Source: a virus
DNA: 52,047 nucleotides
Strand: one strand, 5' to 3'
Virus record (IMG/VR): IMGVR_UViG_3300044633_001177
Coordinates: 1 to 52,047 of that record
Position 1 is the stretch's first letter, and each line of letters begins with the position of its first letter. This document shows, in pieces, positions 15,488-23,523 of this stretch. Position numbers and translations under genes: made by a program. Under the pieces are notes generated by a model. It was not told the DNA's origin and searched no databases. It saw nothing but the letters and a program-made list of their open reading frames with translations.

Positions 15488-15916
15488 ATGAAAAAGTGTC
15501 ACATCGTCATCGCTTGTAGCGAAGAAAACCCCGCCGGAGAAACCGTCTACTTGGGGAGCAATACCGAACTCGCCCGCGCCGCTTTCACCGCCGCCACCAA
15601 AGACCCAAAATGCACCTTCGTGGGACTGATTAAGTCCGCACGTTGGGACAAGCGCAACAAGCCAAGCGTGTCGCTCGCCCGCGAGGAAGCCCGCGAGGAA
15701 GTCCGCGCCAAGGCCGAAGCCCTCGCCCTAGTCGAAGCTGCACCCGCCAACGAAGTCCCCTACGATACCTCTGAACAGGTTGGGGCCAATGACGCGGCCG
15801 ATGAAGCCAAGGCCAACGCCAAAGCTGAAGCCGCGTTCGCCCCCGCTGAATCGGTGAACCCGGAGGCTCCCGCTGGATTGGTGGAAGCGCTGAAGGGCAA
15901 GGCCAAGGGCAAGTAA
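15488..15916 (+). CDS. Head accessory protein of unknown function
   Basis: 142 aa. Residues 1-60 are a small folded domain (KKCHIVIACSEENPAGETVY, then FVGLIKSARWDKRNKP). Residues 65-142 are an Ala/Glu/Lys-rich helix-prone tail ending in Lys-Gly-Lys. Its position between coat and head-tail connectors matches that of lambda FI, which also has a charged alanine-rich part and aids DNA packaging, but no sequence match is claimed. Terminators lie on both sides. Confidence 0.6.
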   Translation: MKKCHIVIACSEENPAGETVYLGSNTELARAAFTAATKDPKCTFVGLIKSARWDKRNKPSVSLAREEAREEVRAKAEALALVEAAPANEVPYDTSEQVGANDAADEAKANAKAEAAFAPAESVNPEAPAGLVEALKGKAKGK

Positions 15917-15941
15917 GCCACCGCTTTCGTGTGTGTGTCCG

Positions 15942-15974
15942 AAAGGCTCGCCCCTTAGAAAAGGGCGGGCCTTT
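15942..15974 (+). terminator. Hairpin terminator
   Basis: AAAGGCTCGCCC (15942-15953) pairs with GGGCGGGCCTTT (15963-15974), with one T-G wobble and an A-rich loop. The T run is short (TTT), so termination may be partial. Confidence 0.6.
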
Positions 15975-16006
15975 CCATTGGTGCCATTGACTCCGCAGCA
16001 TGGGAA

Positions 16007-16324
16007 ATGCCAAACGCAATTCAAGCCGCCCTCGCCCGATACGCACCCAAGACACTCGCCCTTGTTGGCGTTTCAATTGGATGGAAGGGCGGAACCTACA
16101 CCGCCGGAGCGATGGACGCGCAAGCCATTGCCGAATTGGAAACCGGGGGCTTTTCCGTCTCCGGTGATTTCGTCCTCAAGATCCCCCGCGTTGCCTTCGC
16201 GGCCGGAGCCGGACCCTTCCCCGCCATCAATGACCAAATCACGATGGACGGAAACACCTACCGCGTGACCTCCGACCGGCAAAAGCCGGGGAGCGCCTTC
16301 ATCCTCGTCCCTATCGAATCATGA
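16007..16324 (+). CDS. Head-tail connector (FII-like)
   Basis: 105 aa, beta-rich: VGVSIGWKGGTYTAGAMDAQ, then FVLKIPRVAFAAGAG and DQITMDGNTYRVTSDRQKPG. The combination of an Ala/Gly-rich start, a kipr-type strand and an INDQITMDGNTYRVT segment is typical of head-closure or head-tail joining proteins that cap the gpW ring. TTGAC lies 20 nt before the ATG. The stop overlaps the next start (ATGA). Confidence 0.65.
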   Translation: MPNAIQAALARYAPKTLALVGVSIGWKGGTYTAGAMDAQAIAELETGGFSVSGDFVLKIPRVAFAAGAGPFPAINDQITMDGNTYRVTSDRQKPGSAFILVPIES

Positions 16325-16746
16325 CATCAAACGCCGAATTCGGGCTCCAAGAGTGGCTCCAAAACGCCCTAACGGACCCGCCCGCAATCCACACCGGGCT
16401 GACCGCCGAAGTGATTCCGCCGGAGAGTCAGGTAATTTCTTGCTACGTGGAGCGATCCGAACGCGCCGCGGGGCCGCTTTACCGCCTCTTTTCGCGCCTG
16501 ATCGTCTCCACGCCCTCCCATGAAGGCGATGACGCTGCCGCCGCTCTCGCCTCCCACAAGGCAATCGTGGGGGAAATCCGGGCGCTCTTGGAAAACCCAG
16601 ACGCCACGGACATCGAAACCGATTTCAACACCGGATCGGGCCTCACTTGGAAGGGCGGGTATTTCCGGGGCGAATCGGAAGGGATCGACTCCGGGCGGTG
16701 GATCACCACCTTGGATTTCATCGCGGGCATTTCCACCGCCGCCTAA
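16321..16746 (+). CDS. Minor tail / tail terminator-like protein
   Basis: 141 aa. The order connector, this gene, two small tail genes and then the chaperones places it where lambda has Z and U. The protein has an N-terminal helix (EFGLQEWLQNALTD), a beta segment with SCYVERSERAAGPLYRLFSR and a closing ISGRWITTLDFIAGI-like strand (DSGRWITTLDFIAGIS). This alpha/beta layout resembles tail terminator proteins that stop tube growth and join the head. No sequence match is claimed; the call rests on position and fold impression. Confidence 0.5.
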   Translation: MTSNAEFGLQEWLQNALTDPPAIHTGLTAEVIPPESQVISCYVERSERAAGPLYRLFSRLIVSTPSHEGDDAAAALASHKAIVGEIRALLENPDATDIETDFNTGSGLTWKGGYFRGESEGIDSGRWITTLDFIAGISTAA

Positions 16747-16771
16747 CGGTTGACACTCCGCTAAGTTTACT

Positions 16772-17089
16772 ATGTCCGCCCATTTTGGAGTCACCCTTGG
16801 AGACGTTTCCCTGACCGCACCGGCGGGAGGTTACGTCAATGAAGCATCAAGCGAAGAAACCATCAATGTCGCCGAAGTGCGTGACGAGGACGGCAACATT
16901 GTTGTGGCGGTTCCAAAACTCATGGTGACGGAAACCCAAACGATCAAAGGCAAGGGTGATCCGGTCATCTCCGCCGTGGTGGAGGGTGCATTCACCTCCG
17001 GGACGGTCAAGATCACCTCCGCCAAGGGATCGGAAAGCAATGAAGAATTCCCCGATTTCGAGATCACCGGGAAAAAGTTCTCCGGTTGA
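16772..17089 (+). CDS. Small tail protein, unknown
   Basis: 105 aa, almost entirely beta-prone (FGVTLGDVSLTAPAGGYVNE; IVVAVPKLMVTETQTIKGKG; FEITGKKFSG). It sits at the place of tail tube genes, 22 nt after a TTGACA. Its small size makes it a doubtful tube subunit by itself; it may be a tube, tube-cap or tail-completion component. Together with the next gene it forms a pair of short beta proteins before the chaperones. Confidence 0.5.
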   Translation: MSAHFGVTLGDVSLTAPAGGYVNEASSEETINVAEVRDEDGNIVVAVPKLMVTETQTIKGKGDPVISAVVEGAFTSGTVKITSAKGSESNEEFPDFEITGKKFSG

Positions 17090-17140
17090 TCGCCGCCCAT
17101 TTCGCTCGCCTGATTTTCTCACCCTGACCCCCTCTTTCCC

Positions 17141-17476
17141 ATGCCCGTAAACTTCACCGCCCCCGGTATCCAATCCCACTCCGCAACCCTCCTTGAGTCC
17201 CTCGACTACGAGAAGAAATTGGAAGAGGCGGTCATGGTGGCCGCCAACTCCGGCTTTGGTCACGCTGAAGCCTTCAACCCTACGGTTGATTGGAACCTCA
17301 AGGGTGGCGGTGACACCCCGGCGCTCGCCGCCGTTGGCATCGCCGCCGCGGTTCTAAATATCACGGGAGTGACGGATGGAGGCGGAACCAATATTTGCAA
17401 GAGCCTCAAGCGCAACGAGACGAATACCAACTTCAACGGGTGGGACGCCTCCGGGACTTACTACCCGAACGCATAA
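17141..17476 (+). CDS. Small tail protein, unknown
   Basis: 111 aa. An N-terminal segment (FTAPGIQSHSATLLESLDYE) and helix (KLEEAVMVAANSGF) are followed by a Gly/Asp/Asn-rich beta part (DWNLKGGGDTPALAAVGIAA, NITGVTDGGGTNICKSLKRN). The gene is followed directly by a hairpin terminator, suggesting a defined and perhaps abundant transcript, as expected for a tail tube or decoration component. No family recognised. Confidence 0.5.
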   Translation: MPVNFTAPGIQSHSATLLESLDYEKKLEEAVMVAANSGFGHAEAFNPTVDWNLKGGGDTPALAAVGIAAAVLNITGVTDGGGTNICKSLKRNETNTNFNGWDASGTYYPNA

Positions 17477-17495
17477 CATGACCGCGTAAAGCTTG

Positions 17496-17540
17496 ACCCG
17501 CCCCGCCTCTTAACAATGCGCAATAGGGCGGGTGTTTCTT
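17496..17540 (+). terminator. Hairpin terminator
   Basis: ACCCGCCC (17496-17503) pairs with GGGCGGGT (17526-17533); the loop is 22 nt and a T-rich stretch (GTTTCTTTT) follows. Confidence 0.65.
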
Positions 17541-17598
17541 TTCCATAGCGGACACCCCGCACCGTTTCCCCACCATCACCCCACCCCATCACAAATTC

Positions 17599-18054
17599 AT
17601 GAAACGCGGCCAAGTCTTGACCTTTCTCCGGGACGACAAATCCCCCCTACAATCCCCCAACACTCGCATCGTTGCGGGGGCGCTCATCGCCGGGGCAAAG
17701 TTCGCAAACGAACGTCCCTTGTTGGACGTGATCGAGAACACCGAAGCCGGACCCAAACGGACGGTCACTTGGGTGATGGACGGTTCCAAAACCATCGAAT
17801 TCAAGCCCGACTTTGAGGCGGAGGAAATCGGTTTCGAGGAATTCAAAGAACGCTTTGAATCGCTGGAATGGTGCGAGGCAAACGCTGACCACCCCATCGC
17901 CTACATGCGCGGATTTTCCGACATGATGAACCGGCTCCGCGAAAAGGTCCAGACCATGAAGCCCATGCTATTGGTTCGCCGCGGACGCCGCACCGCTCTC
18001 ATTCCCGCCGACTCTACCCCGGACCGCAAAGCGGAGATTCTCTCCATGCTCTAA
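17599..18054 (+). CDS. Tail-region protein of unknown function
   Basis: 151 aa. Residues 1-70 include VAGALIAGAKFANERPLLDV and a RTVTWVMDGSKTIEFKP beta hairpin; residues 75-115 are an acidic then aromatic helix region; the C-terminus is basic (LLVRRGRRTALIPADSTPDR). It lies between the small tail genes and the assembly chaperone, with C/A-rich leaders on both sides. Function not recognised. Confidence 0.5.
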   Translation: MKRGQVLTFLRDDKSPLQSPNTRIVAGALIAGAKFANERPLLDVIENTEAGPKRTVTWVMDGSKTIEFKPDFEAEEIGFEEFKERFESLEWCEANADHPIAYMRGFSDMMNRLREKVQTMKPMLLVRRGRRTALIPADSTPDRKAEILSML

Positions 18055-18099
18055 TCCGGGCACCACCTTTCCACCTATCACTACCAAAATCATCACACC

Positions 18100-18543
18100 A
18101 TGAACTCCGACGAAACCACCGCTAAAGAACTCCGACAAGCCCAAGTCACTGACACAATCCTTGACGGGCCGCGTGAGGTGGCTGGCTACAAGCTCCGCCC
18201 CTTTGCCTTCGGCACCAACACCCAAGTTCGCAAGATGGGGCTCACCATGTTCTACATGCCGGAAGACGAATTGAAAGAGATGGGAGGGCTTTCCGATGAT
18301 GAGCAACTCCGCCAACTCGTTTCATTCTTCTGGCTCCAAAGCGAGCCCATCGAAACCGTCCTCCGTTGCATCAATTCCGGAAAGTGGAGTGAGGCAATCG
18401 AATTTTTTGAAATGGGAATCCCCCTTCACCACACCGCCGAAATCATGGCGGAAGTCCGCCGCATCTCCCTCCTAGCCGCCTCCAATGCGGTGGAGGTTCA
18501 CCCCCGGGAGAACAGCACCGAAGAGGGCGCACCGGGAAACTGA
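18100..18543 (+). CDS. Tail assembly chaperone, G-type
   Basis: 147 aa, mostly helical, with the position before a slippery site and the tape measure that defines lambda G-like proteins. It ends ...GAPGN-stop, and the last sense codons GGA AAC sit in the heptamer GGGAAAC (18534-18540), giving a -1 frameshift product with the next frame. The G and GT forms bind the tape measure and help tube polymerisation, and are absent from the mature virion. Only a minority of ribosomes should shift. Confidence 0.85.
   Translation: MNSDETTAKELRQAQVTDTILDGPREVAGYKLRPFAFGTNTQVRKMGLTMFYMPEDELKEMGGLSDDEQLRQLVSFFWLQSEPIETVLRCINSGKWSEAIEFFEMGIPLHHTAEIMAEVRRISLLAASNAVEVHPRENSTEEGAPGN
18534..18540 (+). other. Programmed -1 frameshift site GGGAAAC
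   Basis: The heptamer fits X XXY YYZ in the reading frame of the upstream gene (G GGA AAC) and is followed directly by its TGA. Lambda uses GGGAAAG at the equivalent place. After slippage, reading goes on at CTG (18540) in the -1 frame to the stop at 18810-18812. Confidence 0.85.
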
Positions 18544-18812
18544 TTGAGCCACCGGGGGAAGGTTCATTCCTTTTCACGTTGGCCGGGAATCGCGCTCCTT
18601 CCCGCGAACAGGAGCAATGGCTATTGTGGGGGCTTCCGCTCTCCCGTGCCCTGCTCTATTACCATTGCGCTCTCCGCAACGCCGGGGCGTGGACGGTGCC
18701 GCCACTGGATCGCCGCCAGCGTCTCCGTGAAGCCGAAGCCGCCCTCGCCAAGATTGAGGCGGAGAACTTCGCCGCCATGGCTGACCCGGAGACTGACTCC
18801 ATGCCTTGGTAA
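18540..18812 (+). CDS. Tail assembly chaperone, T extension
   Basis: 90 codons reached only by the -1 frameshift, giving a fusion of about 237 aa with the upstream protein. The frame is open through the slippery site and has no good ATG; a TTG at 18579 is an alternative but weak start. The sequence includes REQEQWLLWGLPLSRALLYY and a C-terminal helix REAEAALAKIEAENFAAMAD. Its stop TAA shares bases with the next ATG (TAATG). In lambda the T part contacts the tail tube protein; a similar role is inferred. Confidence 0.75.
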   Translation: MIEPPGEGSFLFTLAGNRAPSREQEQWLLWGLPLSRALLYYHCALRNAGAWTVPPLDRRQRLREAEAALAKIEAENFAAMADPETDSMPW

Positions 18813-19432
18813 TGCGAGCATATTTCACCGGCAGGGGGTTCACCTTTGGATCAAAGGCCGCCGCGCTCATCACCGCCCTCCACACGGAGGCGGAGGTTGC
18901 CCTTATGGCCGCGGCCAAGGAACACGTCGCCGGAATGGATGAGGCCACGCCACCGCGAAACAGTGGGGCCGGAATTGGCAAGATTGCCAAGGACATTCTC
19001 CAAGTCCTCAAGGGAGTCCCCGGACTCGGTGAAGCGTCACCGAAGGCCGCCCATGACGCCGCCCGGGACTCATCCGGGCAAACCTCACCGAAGTCCCCAA
19101 AGGTGAAAGTGAACCGCATCGCCCTGATGAGGCACCTCCGGCGGAAACAACGGGGGAGTGGAAAAGCGAAGAGCGGGTGGAACCCTGCCAAGCGAGCCCT
19201 TGGGCTCCCCATCGCCTCCCACTTGGCCCGCCATGGTAACGGAAATGGCTCATTCACGATGGCCCGGACGCCTGATGGACCGGTGGCTACTATCCAAAAC
19301 TCCGTGAAATACACCGTTTTCATCAGGCAACTCCGCTCCGCCATCCCGGAAAGCCGCAGGCGTGCCGCTGAATCGCTCCAAGAACACGGGGCCAAGGCGA
19401 TCAAGCGCGCCCTTCGGGCCGCCGGATTTTGA
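18812..19432 (+). CDS. Minor tail protein of unknown type
   Basis: 206 aa. Starts at the ATG of TAATG. Basic throughout, with an N-terminal FTGRGFTFGSKAAALITALH segment, a disordered Ser/Pro/Lys middle (about residues 75-110) and a C-terminal helix (SRRRAAESLQEHGAKAIKRA). HK97 gp10-like or virion morphogenesis proteins have a comparable shape, but this position between chaperones and tape measure is unusual for them. The TGA of this gene lies within the TTTGACA that precedes the tape measure start. Confidence 0.5.
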   Translation: MRAYFTGRGFTFGSKAAALITALHTEAEVALMAAAKEHVAGMDEATPPRNSGAGIGKIAKDILQVLKGVPGLGEASPKAAHDAARDSSGQTSPKSPKVKVNRIALMRHLRRKQRGSGKAKSGWNPAKRALGLPIASHLARHGNGNGSFTMARTPDGPVATIQNSVKYTVFIRQLRSAIPESRRRAAESLQEHGAKAIKRALRAAGF

Positions 19433-19450
19433 CAACCGCGTTTGATTGTT

Positions 19451-21652
19451 ATGGCTGGAATCACCGAAGAGCTACGCCTTGAAATTGGGCAGTTTACCGC
19501 ATCGCTAAACTCATCCGTTTCGATGGCGCAAAATGCCGTTGCAAGCATCAATTCCATGGATGGCGGCCGGTTCCTTTCCGCCGGGCCTTCCGCCGCCAAG
19601 AACTTTGAAAAAGCCAATTACGCCGCCGCCTCCGGTGTCCGGGCGAACGCCGCCGCAATGCGCCAAGGCTCCGCCGCCGCCGAAAGCATGGGCTCCAAAT
19701 TCGTCCGCGCCGCTCAGATCGCCGGGACCGTTGGAACTGCCGTCGTGACAATTGGCCCCGCTATGCGTGTCCTCATTTCTGCCGCCCGCGGCATCCCCGG
19801 CATCGCCGCTCACTTCCAACGCTTCCGCACCGCCGCGGCTTCCATCATGGGACCGCTTGCGGCGTCCGGCTCTAGCATGGGCCGCTTTCTCGGGACTGTC
19901 AGGCGATTGGCTCCCATTCTGGCGGTCACGGTGGCGGGCATTTGGGCCGCGAAGAAAGCATGGAACGCGCTTGCCGGGGCCAAACCCCCAAACCTCAAGA
20001 TCCCGAAGCCTTCCGGTGGCGCTTTCGGTGGGGCCGCCCTTGGCGGGCTCATTGGTGGTGCCGGTGGGGCCGTGATTGGCGGGTTTATCGTCTCCGCCGT
20101 GCGTGACGCTTCCGCGATCATCAAGGGGACCGTTGGCGCTGCCCTTGGCGCGGCCGTGAGTGACGAGTCTCTCAAGATCCGCATGGACGTCTTGGTGGGT
20201 GATCCCGCCAAAGCCACAAAACTAATCGAACAACTCAAGACAAGCGCCGCCAACACCCCGCTGGAATTCGGGGACATGGCCGCCGCCGCCACGCAACTCT
20301 TGGCATTCGGTGAGGCCACAGAACAGGTGAACGAGACCCTTTTGCGGGTGGGTGACATCTCCACCGGGGTTTCCGCTCCAATCGGTGAAATCGCCGAAAT
20401 TTATGGTAAAGCTAGGGTGCAAGGAACCCTCTTTGCGGAAGACATCAACCAACTCACCGGCCGGGGGATTCCCGTAATCGGAGAGTTCGCCAAAATCCTT
20501 GGCGTGAGTGAAGGCGAAGTGAAGAAACTCGCCAGCGAAGGAAAGGTCACGTTCCCGATGCTTGAACAGGCATTCAAGAACCTGACGGGCGAGGGCGGGC
20601 GCTTTGAGGGCATGATGAGCCGCCAATCCCTGACGGTTGCGGGCAAGATGTCTACGCTCAAAGACGCAATCACGGAGATTTACCGCGCCTTTGGTGCGCC
20701 GGTGATTGATGCGCTCAAGCCCATCCTCGACATGGCAATCGCCAAAATATCGTCCATGAAACAACTCGCCGCTGATATTGGCGCGAAGGTTGCCGATGGC
20801 ATCCTTGCTATCAGTGCCGCGGTTTATGTCCTCTCGCAAATGGACTTTGCAACGCTCATCCGGACCATCACCCTGCCGCTCCGGATTGGCTTCCAAGAGG
20901 CGGTCAATTTCCTTTACGCCGGACTCGTTGGAGTGGGTGCCGTTGTTCAAGCTGTCTTCAAGGGGATCGGGGCGGACCTCCAGAACATCCTCATCGCCCT
21001 GATCATCTTCGTGATGACCGGCCTTCACAACGCCTTTGCCTTCGTTGCCCACTCTTTCGTTGCCGTCCTCTTGAGTGGCATTCACTCCGCCATCGCCTCC
21101 GTGATTGACAATATCCCCGGGGCCAACTTAGTCCTTGGCGGACTCGCCTCGGCCACGAAGGCGGCGGCCGCGAACCAAACCGGGAAGGCGAACAACGCCG
21201 ACGCTTTGATTGATAATGCCGCCATGGGCCTTTCGACCGCCATTTCGGAAATGGGCGTGGGCATGGACACCCTTGGAAAAGCATTCACTGACGGGCGGAA
21301 GGGGGCCAAAGAGATTTTCAACACCTCAGAAGACCGCGAGGAATTGGCCGGGGTGGTGAGTGACGTTCGCACCGCATTCAACAATGCGAAAGAGAACCTT
21401 GCCAAAAAGGGCGCGGAGACCCCTGCCGGTGACGGCACTGGCACCACCGCGGAGGGCGGATCGGTAGCACTCCCCGCTGCCGCTGGACGCCTCGCCGGGG
21501 CAATCGCCACCATCACGGGCAAGGCCGCCGGATCGGTCCTCCAAGAGAAAGCTAACTCCCTACTTCAAACCATCGCCACCAACACGGCACCCAAGCCGGA
21601 TGCCAACCCGCCCCGCGGGCGGGCCGCTGCCGCCATGGGCACGTTCTCCTAA
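19451..21652 (+). CDS. Tape measure protein
   Basis: 733 aa. Contains the tape-measure N-terminal domain (TIGR02675-like) at about residues 240-430: ASDESLKIRM-like start, TPLEFGDMAAAATQLLAFGE, EIAEIYGKARVQGTLFAEDI, NQLTGRGIPVIGEFAKILGV and LTVAGKMSTLKDAITEIYRA. Long Ala-rich helices precede it (1-120), and membrane-like segments lie at about 470-560, as expected for a protein that also aids DNA entry. Tail length scales with it; 733 aa predicts a tail of roughly 110 nm. The ATG at 19451 is preferred to a TTG at 19442; TTGACA lies 22 nt upstream. Confidence 0.88.
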   Translation: MAGITEELRLEIGQFTASLNSSVSMAQNAVASINSMDGGRFLSAGPSAAKNFEKANYAAASGVRANAAAMRQGSAAAESMGSKFVRAAQIAGTVGTAVVTIGPAMRVLISAARGIPGIAAHFQRFRTAAASIMGPLAASGSSMGRFLGTVRRLAPILAVTVAGIWAAKKAWNALAGAKPPNLKIPKPSGGAFGGAALGGLIGGAGGAVIGGFIVSAVRDASAIIKGTVGAALGAAVSDESLKIRMDVLVGDPAKATKLIEQLKTSAANTPLEFGDMAAAATQLLAFGEATEQVNETLLRVGDISTGVSAPIGEIAEIYGKARVQGTLFAEDINQLTGRGIPVIGEFAKILGVSEGEVKKLASEGKVTFPMLEQAFKNLTGEGGRFEGMMSRQSLTVAGKMSTLKDAITEIYRAFGAPVIDALKPILDMAIAKISSMKQLAADIGAKVADGILAISAAVYVLSQMDFATLIRTITLPLRIGFQEAVNFLYAGLVGVGAVVQAVFKGIGADLQNILIALIIFVMTGLHNAFAFVAHSFVAVLLSGIHSAIASVIDNIPGANLVLGGLASATKAAAANQTGKANNADALIDNAAMGLSTAISEMGVGMDTLGKAFTDGRKGAKEIFNTSEDREELAGVVSDVRTAFNNAKENLAKKGAETPAGDGTGTTAEGGSVALPAAAGRLAGAIATITGKAAGSVLQEKANSLLQTIATNTAPKPDANPPRGRAAAAMGTFS

Positions 21653-21656
21653 CATT

Positions 21657-22343
21657 ATGTCAAAATCACCCTTTCAAATGTCCGGGACGAAAGGAGCCCG
21701 GGACAAAACCGGACTCATCACGTTGAGCATCCCTTGGTATGTGGATTCCCTCGCCGAAGTCCTTACGGTTTCGCAAGAGGCACCGCTCGGCCTTGTGGAA
21801 ATCAATCGCGATTGGACGGACATCGAAGGCGCGGGCTTTGAGGTGCTCATTGATTACGAGGGCTTAGAAGAGGGGCGCGATGAGGGGGAATTTGAATATG
21901 ACTTTGATCCTTCGTTTTCCGAAGAGCCAATCGAAACTCACCCGCTCATTTCCGCCCTTGTCTCCCGCTATGACGGGCAAGTGGACCCGCAAACCAAAAA
22001 GGTGACTTTCGGCCCAACCATGGAGGACAAATCCGGCGGACTCTCCGGGGGAGCCGGGACCGAAAAGCGCAACCCGCTCGCGGGGCTTACCACTTACATC
22101 TCCCTCCGCTCAGTCTTCCGGACCACCTATTCAACCCGCGACCTTCCGGGGAGCATCTTCAAAGATATTGGCACCATCAAGAGCAGTCTCCCGAAGCAAT
22201 TCCCCACACCCCAAGGCCGTGATTGGTTGGTGATGCCGCCGAAGGTCACGCAACGCGGGAACGCTTACCAGATCACGGAAGAACTCATGATGAGCCCGCC
22301 CGGTGGATGGCCGAAGAACATCTATAAACTGATTGAGACCTAA
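21657..22343 (+). CDS. Tail tip-region protein
   Basis: 228 aa. Directly after the tape measure, where distal tail or minor tail proteins are encoded. Beta-rich N-terminal half (LITLSIPWYVDSLAEVLTVS; GAGFEVLIDYEGLEEGRDEG), a Gly/Asp loop near 120-135 and a C-terminal part ending in SPPGGWPKNIYKLIET. No enzymatic motif seen. Likely structural. Confidence 0.6.
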   Translation: MSKSPFQMSGTKGARDKTGLITLSIPWYVDSLAEVLTVSQEAPLGLVEINRDWTDIEGAGFEVLIDYEGLEEGRDEGEFEYDFDPSFSEEPIETHPLISALVSRYDGQVDPQTKKVTFGPTMEDKSGGLSGGAGTEKRNPLAGLTTYISLRSVFRTTYSTRDLPGSIFKDIGTIKSSLPKQFPTPQGRDWLVMPPKVTQRGNAYQITEELMMSPPGGWPKNIYKLIET

Positions 22344-22345
22344 CC

Positions 22346-22948
22346 ATGGCAATCCCCCGACAACTCCGGGCGGTGAAGGGGCAAAAAATCCTCCCCGTCC
22401 TCTTGGCGTTGCTTAAATACATCGACGGAACCGGGATCGTTCGCGGTCCGGGGGTTCGCATGATGTCCGGGCCACATGGGACGCAAGTTTGGGCGGACTC
22501 GCAATGGAACCCATGGGACCACCCTTTCCGCACCGCCAGCGTTGGAGACATGATTGAGGTTCGCCCGGGGACGGTGGGTGGAGTCTTCCCCTACATTGGG
22601 GAGGTGAATATCTCCGGAGAGGATAAAGACGGCGAACCCGTGCCCATCCCTCGCCTCAAGATTGAACCGCTGGGCGGCCTCTCTTCTTACGTTGCCCTTG
22701 AGGTGATGCCCTCCGAAGCCGATGGCGTCCTTGTGGACCTTCCGGAGTCCGTGCGGATCGTCCACGCTCTCGAAATCACCCCGTCCGCTGATCGCGTCAC
22801 GCGCTATCCGCTTGCCCTGATCAAGTGGACGAGCAAGGGGAAAATCCGGAGCATTTTCCAAGTAGTCCACCACAACCTTGGCCATGCGTGGCAACCGGCG
22901 GAATCCGCCAAGGGCACGCCCCCGCGTCATTTGTTTTGGGCCACCTAA
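22346..22948 (+). CDS. Tail tip-region protein
   Basis: 200 aa, two bases after the previous gene. N-terminal helices (VKGQKILPVLLALLKYID), a loop rich in Gly, Pro and Trp (QVWADSQWNPWDHPFRTA) and beta strands (MIEVRPGTVGGVFPYIGEV; VALEVMPSEADGVLVDLP). No family recognised. It is the last tail gene before an operator-promoter module interrupts the late operon. Confidence 0.6.
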   Translation: MAIPRQLRAVKGQKILPVLLALLKYIDGTGIVRGPGVRMMSGPHGTQVWADSQWNPWDHPFRTASVGDMIEVRPGTVGGVFPYIGEVNISGEDKDGEPVPIPRLKIEPLGGLSSYVALEVMPSEADGVLVDLPESVRIVHALEITPSADRVTRYPLALIKWTSKGKIRSIFQVVHHNLGHAWQPAESAKGTPPRHLFWAT

Positions 22949-22961
22949 CGGGCCGGAGGGT

Positions 22962-23014
22962 TTTTCATTTTATGCGCATTAAATCCTTGCGCTTGCGCAT
23001 TGCGTAGATATTGT
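22962..23014 (+). promoter_or_regulatory. Operator-promoter module, leaderless type
   Basis: A T-rich element, TTTTATGCGCATTAAA (core ATGCGCAT at 22972-22979), -35 TTGCGC (22987-22992), 16-bp spacer, -10 TATTGT (23009-23014). An ATG follows after 6 nt at 23021 and opens an 8-codon frame. Confidence 0.75.
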
Positions 23015-23020
23015 AACGGC

Positions 23021-23047
23021 ATGAGAAACAAAACCGCCGCCGCCTGA
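23021..23047 (+). CDS. Eight-codon leader peptide
   Basis: ATG to TGA encodes MRNKTAAA. It begins exactly 6 nt after the -10, as in the other leaderless genes, and its TGA overlaps the ATG of the next gene (TGATG at 23045-23049). A terminating ribosome could restart on the overlapping ATG, so this may be a loading device for the gene at 23047. Confidence 0.55.
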   Translation: MRNKTAAA

Positions 23048-23244
23048 TGTCTCCCCTCCAATACCGCAAAGAACTAGCCGCCATCCTCCCCGAAGGGTGG
23101 ACAATCGAAATCCGCCGATGCGGACACCTCGCCCTTGTCGCCCCACATGGCGGGAAGGTATTTTGCGCCGCTTCCGCCTCCGATCATCGCGCCATCAAGA
23201 ACATTCAACGGGACGTGCGACGGGTGGCCGCATCCGCTCACTAA
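23047..23244 (+). CDS. Small HicA-like protein
   Basis: 65 aa. The pattern ILPEGWTIEIRRCGHLALVA, then PHGGKVFCAASASDHRAIKN, resembles small phage proteins with the HicA/dsRBD-like alpha-beta-beta-beta-alpha fold; the GGHL-type histidine of HicA toxins appears here as CGHL. HicA toxins cut mRNA, but no HicB antitoxin gene is adjacent, so toxin function is doubtful. The start codon overlaps the stop of the leader peptide. Confidence 0.6.
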   Translation: MSPLQYRKELAAILPEGWTIEIRRCGHLALVAPHGGKVFCAASASDHRAIKNIQRDVRRVAASAH

Positions 23245-23292
23245 CATTCCCGCGCCGCCCACGAATTTTACAATCCCAATCCATCCCAAAAA

Positions 23293-23508
23293 ATGACACG
23301 CCCCGCCGCCCCGTTTGAATCAATCACCATCCTTGGCCACCTTGGACTCTACCGCGCAAGTTGCCGGGTTCTCTACGGAGACACCCCCCACGTCTTCGCA
23401 ACCGCCGAATACGACGAGGCGCATGACGCGCTTGCCGCCGGGCTCCGCCTTTCAATCCAGAAAACCGAAGCGCTCCGGTTGGACGCGGTGCCAGCCGCTG
23501 AACTTTGA
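23293..23508 (+). CDS. Small cassette protein, unknown
   Basis: 71 aa, alpha/beta by eye (SITILGHLGLYRASCRVLYG; YDEAHDALAAGLRLSIQKTE). No family recognised. The ATG follows an A-rich stretch. Its TGA lies inside TTTGACGCGCC, the same word found after the two terminator-bearing cassettes. Confidence 0.5.
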   Translation: MTRPAAPFESITILGHLGLYRASCRVLYGDTPHVFATAEYDEAHDALAAGLRLSIQKTEALRLDAVPAAEL

Positions 23509-23523
23509 CGCGCCGCCCTTGGC

